Assembly (NCBI GenBank): GCA_947174735.1
Contig: CAMWKC010000122.1
Coordinates: 1-6,551 of the forward strand
Source of the DNA: an uncultured Porphyromonadaceae bacterium
GTDB taxonomy: Bacteria; Bacteroidota; Bacteroidia; Bacteroidales; Muribaculaceae
Direction of reading: 5' to 3'
Length of the DNA: 6,551 bases
Shown here: positions 1 to 4,353 of the stretch, in pieces
Position numbering within the stretch: the first letter of the stretch is position 1
Layout of the letters: each line of letters opens with the position of its first letter
The notes under the pieces: model-generated
The model's database searches: none
What the model was told of the DNA's origin: nothing
Seen by the model: the letters and a program-made list of their open reading frames with translations, nothing else
Position numbers and translations under genes: made by a program

Positions 1-351
1 TTTGAATTCGGGCAGTACTATCTGAAGGAAGTAGATAAACCGGGAGTTAAACGCGGGACTATCAAAGAGCTGAAGAAACAGGCCGCAAAGCGTGATGGTG
101 AAATCGGCAATACTGTGAACTCGCAGCTTAGGAACTGGATGACCCTGCTATATGATGACGAGGATATGGCCCGTCAAAAATTGGAGAGAGTAAAGGCAGT
201 GAATCAGATGAAAAAAGATGTCATAGAGATGACTGAAGAGGGTTTACGTAAGGAAAATCGTAACGAGCATGATAATGAGATAGAGATAAGTATTTATCCT
301 GTCTATGATCTGTTAGCTCTTCACACTGTTAACACCCAAAGAACAAAATAG
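1..351 (+). CDS. C-terminal end of an unassigned protein, possibly Cas10 (5' truncated by window edge)
   Basis: Frame 1 is open from the first base to a TAG at 349-351, giving at least 116 residues. The GTG at 115 is in this frame, but the reading frame continues upstream of it without a stop, so the real start lies outside the window. The visible part is hydrophilic and mostly helix-like, rich in Lys, Glu, Asp and Asn, including a stretch around NSQLRNWMTLLYDDEDMA. It ends in a more hydrophobic tail (ISIYPVYDLLALHTVN). I see no recognisable motif, membrane segment or signal peptide. It lies 61 bp upstream of, and on the same strand as, the RAMP genes. Cas10 is often the first effector gene of type III-D operons and ends in a helical domain, so a Cas10 C-terminus is a reasonable guess from context. 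A small subunit or an unrelated neighbour is also possible. The coding call is solid; the identity is not. Confidence 0.75.
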   Translation, partial: FEFGQYYLKEVDKPGVKRGTIKELKKQAAKRDGEIGNTVNSQLRNWMTLLYDDEDMARQKLERVKAVNQMKKDVIEMTEEGLRKENRNEHDNEIEISIYPVYDLLALHTVNTQRTK

Positions 352-412
352 CTAAGCTACCGATTGACTAATTTACTGGTTTAACAGCTTATCAGATTTA
401 AAAGATAAGAAT
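352..412 (+). other. 61-bp intergenic gap with a short inverted repeat before the first RAMP gene
   Basis: This is the largest non-coding stretch in the window. It is AT-rich and ends in an A-rich segment just before the ATG at 413, as is common for Bacteroidetes translation starts. A perfect 6-bp inverted repeat, CTTATC at 388-393 and GATAAG at 404-409 with a 10-base loop, ends four bases before the start codon. I see no convincing Bacteroidetes -33/-7 promoter, no GC-rich stem followed by a T run that would suggest a terminator, and no Shine-Dalgarno sequence. The flanking genes could therefore share one transcript. The stem is weak and AT-rich and may be chance. Confidence 0.25.
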
Positions 413-1006
413 ATGGATATACACTATAAGATAGATTTTTTCTCTGACTGGCATTGCGGCTCCGGTTTGTCGGCCGGCGCTGATGTTGATGCGCTGGTGA
501 TTAAAGATAACTGCGGATTACCGTTTATTCCGGGTAAGACTATCAAGGGGCTTGTACGTGAGGCGATGGAAGACTTGCTATTATATAAGTCATTTGATAA
601 AAAAGAGAAGGAGACGATGGATTCGCTGTTTAAGGAGACTTTCGGTTTCTTTAATGGCGAGCGCGGAGAGATGATAAAGGGACAGGCTTTTTTCACAAAT
701 GCCGAACTTAAGGATGCCGAGCGTAAAGCTATTATAGCCGATAAACTGCAGGCATTTATGTATCGACGGCTGTCGAGCACGGCGATTGATGCCGATGGTG
801 TTGCCAAGCCAAACAGCCTGCGCAGAATGGAGGTGGTAGTGCCGTGTACTCTTGAAGGCCGCATACTTGATGTGCCTGGAGATGAGAAATTCAGGACACT
901 GATGGAAGAAGCGCTAAGCTACATAAAGCGTTTGGGACAAAACCGTAACCGAGGACTGGGCCGTTGTGCGTTTTCTGTAATGCCAATTACCGGTTCTAAA
1001 AAATAA
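413..1006 (+). CDS. Single-domain Cas7 (Csm3-like RAMP) of a type III-D-like effector
   Basis: This 197-residue protein is a complete RAMP-fold (ferredoxin-like) Cas7 subunit. Its expected role is to bind the crRNA backbone in the effector filament and cut target RNA. After beta-1 comes a glycine-rich segment (CGSGLSAGADVDALVIKD, residues 15-32), then the family signature FIPGKTIKGLVR at 38-49. A thumb-like region follows at about 115-145 (YRRLSSTAIDADG, then RRMEVVVP). The protein ends with the RAMP glycine-rich loop LGQNRNRGLGR at 174-184. Aligned by eye to Csm3, Asp26 falls at the catalytic aspartate, with Asp24 close by, so RNase activity is plausible. The length is near the usual 200-250 residues for Csm3/Cmr4. 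The ATG at 413 is the natural start because beta-1 follows directly. It has no Shine-Dalgarno. The TAA is followed by only two sense codons before the next gene, which is in the same frame. Family is confident; exact subtype less so. Confidence 0.9.
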   Translation: MDIHYKIDFFSDWHCGSGLSAGADVDALVIKDNCGLPFIPGKTIKGLVREAMEDLLLYKSFDKKEKETMDSLFKETFGFFNGERGEMIKGQAFFTNAELKDAERKAIIADKLQAFMYRRLSSTAIDADGVAKPNSLRRMEVVVPCTLEGRILDVPGDEKFRTLMEEALSYIKRLGQNRNRGLGRCAFSVMPITGSKK

Positions 1007-1012
1007 CTGAAA

Positions 1013-2485
1013 ATGAAGGTTCTGAAATTTAAATGCACGTTGCTGTCAGATGTTATTCTGAATCGGAAATCAGCAACAACCGGCCCTAACGAGACTCTTG
1101 ACTTTATACCCGGCAGTAACTTTTTAGGTATTGCCGCAGGTGCTTTATATTCTGAGTTAGAAGCTAAAGATGCTTGGACGCTGTTTCACAGCGGTAAGGT
1201 ACGCTTCGGGGACGCTAATCCGTCGATAAATAACTTTCGTGGTCTGAAAGTGCCTGCGGAGATGTTTTATCCGAAGTTAAGTAAGCCTGATAAGGAACTG
1301 TATATACGTTATCGAGTGACGGATCCTAAAATTTTATCAAAGCAGCTTAAACAGTGTCGTAACGGTTTCTATGATTTCTCGGAAGAGGAGGCTAAGCTTA
1401 TCGAGACTAAGACTGATTTTGCGGTAAAGTCTGCTTACGACAGAAATGTGCGCCGTTCGAAAGACGAACAGATGTTCGGTTATCAGTCACTTAGGAAAGG
1501 ACTTGTGTTTTATTTCTCTGTTGAGATAGATGATGACCGTTTTGCTGAGGAGATAGAGAAGCGGCTTGTAGAGGCCATTGTCGGAAATAAGCGGATAGGA
1601 CGCTCACGCACTGCTCAGTATGGCCTTGTGAAGATAGAGAAGCTTGAATATGAAGAGGTCGGGAGCGGTGAGCCGGAGGATAATAAAGTCACTGTGTATG
1701 CTGACGGGCGTCTGATATTTCTTGATGAAAATGGTATGCCTACGTTCCAGCCGACTGCTGAACAGCTTGGTCTTGACGGTGGTGAGATAGTGTGGGAAGA
1801 CTCGGAGATACGCACTTTCTGTTACGCTCCGTGGAACTTCAAACGCCAGTGTTTTGACACTGACCGCTGCGGTATCGAGAAGGGAAGTGTGTTTGTGGTG
1901 GAGCTTGATGGTACGATGCCGCAGTCGTTTGAGTCACGCTATGTAGGAGCTTATCAGAATGAAGGATTTGGACGTGTTATCTATAATCCGGACTTCTTGA
2001 AGGCTAATGGGAGCGGTGAGGCTGAGTATAGGCTTGATAATGATTGGAAGAGTGAGGATGAAACACCTGACGACAAACCTCATGCTGACGACGATAAGGC
2101 AGAAGGGATTGGATATAGTAGCGCTTTAGTTAATTACCTCAAAGAGCGTAGAGCCAGTGAGAGGGATATATACAAGGCTGTTAATGACTGTGTGCAGAAG
2201 TGGGAGAAGGATAGGCTGTTTAAAGGCGACAGATTTGCTTCGCAGTGGGGCACTATACGCAGCCTTGCAACCTCAATCACTGATTTCGGGGCTTTGAAGG
2301 AAGCCTTGTTTGATGCAAAAGTTGGATATCTTACTCATGGAGTCGCTAAGGAGAAGTGGGCAGAAAGAGGTCGCTTGAAGGAATTTAAAGAGTTTGTTAA
2401 AAAATTTGACCATGAGCCGGAATTTGCCCGACATGCTATAGTAAATCTTGCCGCTGAGATGGCTAAAAAATGTAAGGAGGATTGA
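1013..2485 (+). CDS. csx10: Csx10-like Cas5-type RAMP with C-terminal helical, possibly Cas11-like domain
   Basis: This 490-residue protein fits Csx10, the Cas5-group subunit of type III-D complexes, which is expected to hold the crRNA 5' tag and cap the Cas7 filament. The first RAMP domain covers about 1-210. It has LLSDVIL at 10-16, FIPGSNFLGIAAGALY at 31-46 and LFHSGKVRFGDANP at 57-70, and ends with the glycine/arginine-rich GNKRIGRSRTAQYG at 191-204. A second RAMP-like part covers about 225-330 and ends in YQNEGFGRVIYNP (314-326). An acidic linker (about 343-364) leads to a helix-rich segment at 366-490 containing SQWGTIRSLA (410-419). That segment is the size of a Csm2/Cmr5/Cas11 small subunit. 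The start is 6 bp after the upstream stop; TTLLSD-like beta-1 begins at once, supporting this ATG. The RAMP domains are clear; the Cas11 reading of the tail is inference from size, predicted helicity and position. Confidence 0.87.
   Translation: MKVLKFKCTLLSDVILNRKSATTGPNETLDFIPGSNFLGIAAGALYSELEAKDAWTLFHSGKVRFGDANPSINNFRGLKVPAEMFYPKLSKPDKELYIRYRVTDPKILSKQLKQCRNGFYDFSEEEAKLIETKTDFAVKSAYDRNVRRSKDEQMFGYQSLRKGLVFYFSVEIDDDRFAEEIEKRLVEAIVGNKRIGRSRTAQYGLVKIEKLEYEEVGSGEPEDNKVTVYADGRLIFLDENGMPTFQPTAEQLGLDGGEIVWEDSEIRTFCYAPWNFKRQCFDTDRCGIEKGSVFVVELDGTMPQSFESRYVGAYQNEGFGRVIYNPDFLKANGSGEAEYRLDNDWKSEDETPDDKPHADDDKAEGIGYSSALVNYLKERRASERDIYKAVNDCVQKWEKDRLFKGDRFASQWGTIRSLATSITDFGALKEALFDAKVGYLTHGVAKEKWAERGRLKEFKEFVKKFDHEPEFARHAIVNLAAEMAKKCKED
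2474..2480 (+). promoter_or_regulatory. Strong Shine-Dalgarno for the tandem Cas7 gene
   Basis: AAGGAGG lies inside the last codons of the csx10-like gene, 8 bases before the ATG at 2489. It is the only near-perfect Shine-Dalgarno before a gene start in this window; the other starts have A-rich or featureless leaders. It supports the ATG at 2489 as a real start despite the very tight spacing (3 bases after the upstream stop), and suggests independent initiation or efficient re-initiation here. Because it encodes Lys-Glu at the end of the upstream protein, part of the match could be coincidental. Confidence 0.55.
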
Positions 2486-2488
2486 GCA

Positions 2489-3928
2489 ATGGCAGAAACA
2501 CAATTAAAAGACAATACAACTGAGAAACCGAAAGAATATACTCACCGGTTTTTAGCCCGGATCGTGATAGAAGCGGCTACGCCGTTAGCTGTCGGCTCAG
2601 GTGAGAAGGATATACTCTCCGATGCACTTGTAGCCACTGATGTAAACGGGTTGCCTTATATACCCGGTACAGCCGTGGCCGGTGTGCTGCGTAGTATGAC
2701 CTCGCCTGACCAGATGTTTGGTTATCATGACAAAGACGGCGGCAGAGGATCGGAGATTATATTTACGTCTGCAAAGATTCTCAATCATGAAGGGCAGCCT
2801 GTTGACGGTCTTAATACGTCTGCTATTAAGACTGACCAGCTGCTGAAGCACTATCAGGAATTGCCGATACGTCAGCATGTGAGGATGTCAGACAAAGGAG
2901 TAGCTGAAAAGGGTGGAAAGTATGACGCGGAGGTAGTCTTTGCCGGTACACGTTTCTGTTTTGAAGTAGAGATGGTGTCTGATGGTGAGGATTGGGAGGC
3001 TTTCAAATCGGTGCTGAAGCATCTATATGATAGAAGTTTTCGTATTGGTGGAAGTACACGTAACGGATTCGGAGAGGTAGCGGTAGTCGATATGAAAGTG
3101 CTGGATTTGAATCTTAAGGAAGATGCAGATCTGACTACATATATAAACAAGAGCTCGGCTCTTGATACTGACTTCTGGAAGAAGCGTGGCGAAAAGTTAG
3201 ATAATCTGGAAGAAAAGACGAAGCATAAAAAAGGTGAGTGGGCTATCTATACACTCAGTCTTATGCCGGAGTCATTCTTTCTTTTTGGATCTGGATTTGG
3301 CGATGAAGAGGCTGACATGACTCCTGTAAAAGCAAAGAAAGTGGTATGGAGTAAAGGTGAGGGCAAGCTTGAAGAGAACTTTGTGCTTATTCCGGCTACA
3401 TCGGTAAAGGGAGCATTGGCACATCGGGTGGCATTTCATTGGAACCGTTTGAACGGAATCTTTGCTGATGAGTTACCGGAGAATAAAGATGTTGTCGGGC
3501 AGTGTAATCATGCTGTGAGGGCACTTTTCGGTTATGAAGATAAAGCAAATAACACTATAGTAAGAGGTAATTTGATATTTTCTGATGTGTTGTGGCAGCC
3601 TGAAGGCGAGATGCAGGATAAGCTGCTAAATCATGTGTACTTAGATCGCTTTACCAATGCCGGAGTGAGCGGAGCGCTTTTCTCGGAGAAGGTGACTTAC
3701 GGAGGAGGTCAGAATTTTGAGCTGACTATATCGGTAGACTGTGAAGGTGTTGAGAGAGTTTGTGATAAACAAGCCGAGACAAAAGGGCAGACCAACAAGG
3801 TGTTTGAGGCACTTAAATGTGCTTTAGAGGATATTTGTGGCGGTATGCTGCCGCTTGGCGGCGGTGTTAACCGAGGACATGGTGTGTTTACAGGTACTCT
3901 TAAAATAGAAAAAGAGGAGAAGAAATGA
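2489..3928 (+). CDS. Tandem double-Cas7 (Csm3-Csm3 fusion) RAMP protein
   Basis: This 479-residue protein contains two Cas7/Csm3-like RAMP domains in one chain and should supply two neighbouring backbone subunits of the effector. Domain 1 (about 19-205) has LAVGSGEKDILSDALV at 33-48, LPYIPGTAVAGVLRS at 55-69, a thumb-like HVRMSDKGVAEKGGKYD at 130-146 and the loop RIGGSTRNGFGEV at 185-197. A charged linker of about 230-250 (Lys/Glu-rich) follows. Domain 2 (about 251-475) has FGSGFGDEEADMTPVKAKK (266-284), VLIPATSVKGALAHR at 299-313, LFGYED at 346-351, HVYLDRFTNAGVSGALF at 382-398 and the loop LPLGGGVNRGHGVFTG at 454-469. By eye, Asp45 and Asp276 match the Csm3 catalytic aspartate, so both halves may cut target RNA. 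A comparable two-domain subunit, Cas7-2x, occurs in the Synechocystis III-D variant. Its stop overlaps the next start (ATGA). The domain call is firm; activity is inferred. Confidence 0.92.
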   Translation: MAETQLKDNTTEKPKEYTHRFLARIVIEAATPLAVGSGEKDILSDALVATDVNGLPYIPGTAVAGVLRSMTSPDQMFGYHDKDGGRGSEIIFTSAKILNHEGQPVDGLNTSAIKTDQLLKHYQELPIRQHVRMSDKGVAEKGGKYDAEVVFAGTRFCFEVEMVSDGEDWEAFKSVLKHLYDRSFRIGGSTRNGFGEVAVVDMKVLDLNLKEDADLTTYINKSSALDTDFWKKRGEKLDNLEEKTKHKKGEWAIYTLSLMPESFFLFGSGFGDEEADMTPVKAKKVVWSKGEGKLEENFVLIPATSVKGALAHRVAFHWNRLNGIFADELPENKDVVGQCNHAVRALFGYEDKANNTIVRGNLIFSDVLWQPEGEMQDKLLNHVYLDRFTNAGVSGALFSEKVTYGGGQNFELTISVDCEGVERVCDKQAETKGQTNKVFEALKCALEDICGGMLPLGGGVNRGHGVFTGTLKIEKEEKK

Positions 3929-4347
3929 AGACAGAAGAAATCAATAATATACCGGAAGGCTTATACGAGGGCTATTACTGGCTTAGTGATGCCGATAAGC
4001 CTGTTGTGATTAATGGTAGTTTTGACGGATTGAAGCTTGATCCAGATGACAATCCTTTTGTCATTGAGGCACAGCTTTTCGACAGAAAGAATAATAAGTC
4101 TTTCAGCGTAAAATATACTGATGGGCGATACTATGCTTATCGTTACGATCTGACAGCTACCGAGTCTAATAATAAGAAGGAGGAAGTAAAAGTACAGAAA
4201 TACTGTTCTAATCAGATGAGTGATCATCCGTGGCTGTACTTTCATCAGTACTGGCGTGCTAAGTCGGATGAGCTTTGTGAGGGTATGGATGTGCTACAGC
4301 CTGCCGAAATAGTGTTTGTAGGATTTAAAACAACTGATAAACGCTGA
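3925..4347 (+). CDS. Small type III CRISPR accessory protein, TIGR04423-like, in the Csx19 position
   Basis: This 140-residue protein overlaps the stop of the tandem Cas7 gene by 4 bp (ATGA) and ends 6 bp before the TIGR03986-type gene, so it is translationally tied to the effector operon. Near the N-terminus it has EGYYWLSDADKPVVING (residues 15-31), which resembles what I remember of TIGR04423, a small protein found in type III loci of Bacteroidetes; this is recollection, not a search. The middle (about 45-75) alternates like beta strands (VIEAQLFD, SFSVKYTDGRYYAYRYDL), and SDHPWLYFHQYWRA (99-112) is a dense aromatic patch. No RAMP glycine loop, signal peptide or membrane segment is visible. 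Its position between double Cas7 and Cas7-with-insertion is like that of Csx19, a structural component of the Synechocystis III-D variant complex. A structural or crRNA-contacting role is therefore plausible, but I cannot show homology to Csx19. Confidence 0.8.
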   Translation: MKTEEINNIPEGLYEGYYWLSDADKPVVINGSFDGLKLDPDDNPFVIEAQLFDRKNNKSFSVKYTDGRYYAYRYDLTATESNNKKEEVKVQKYCSNQMSDHPWLYFHQYWRAKSDELCEGMDVLQPAEIVFVGFKTTDKR

Positions 4348-4353
4348 CATATT

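Noticed and set aside
115..117. GTG as the start of the first gene
   Set aside because: The frame continues open to the first base of the window with sequence of the same character, so the GTG is internal and the gene is truncated by the window edge.
424..864. A 146-codon open frame on the minus strand
   Set aside because: It lies entirely within the strongly supported Cas7 gene, its translation is serine-rich with no recognisable motif, and it has no neighbours on that strand. It is a shadow of the + strand gene. The same applies to the shorter minus-strand frames inside the csx10-like, double Cas7, accessory and TIGR03986-type genes.
998..1006. Run of six A before the Cas7 stop as a programmed frameshift site
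   Set aside because: The downstream csx10-like gene is in the same frame as the Cas7 gene, so a frameshift would not produce a fusion; only stop-codon readthrough could. The run is the expected AAA AAA lysine pair.
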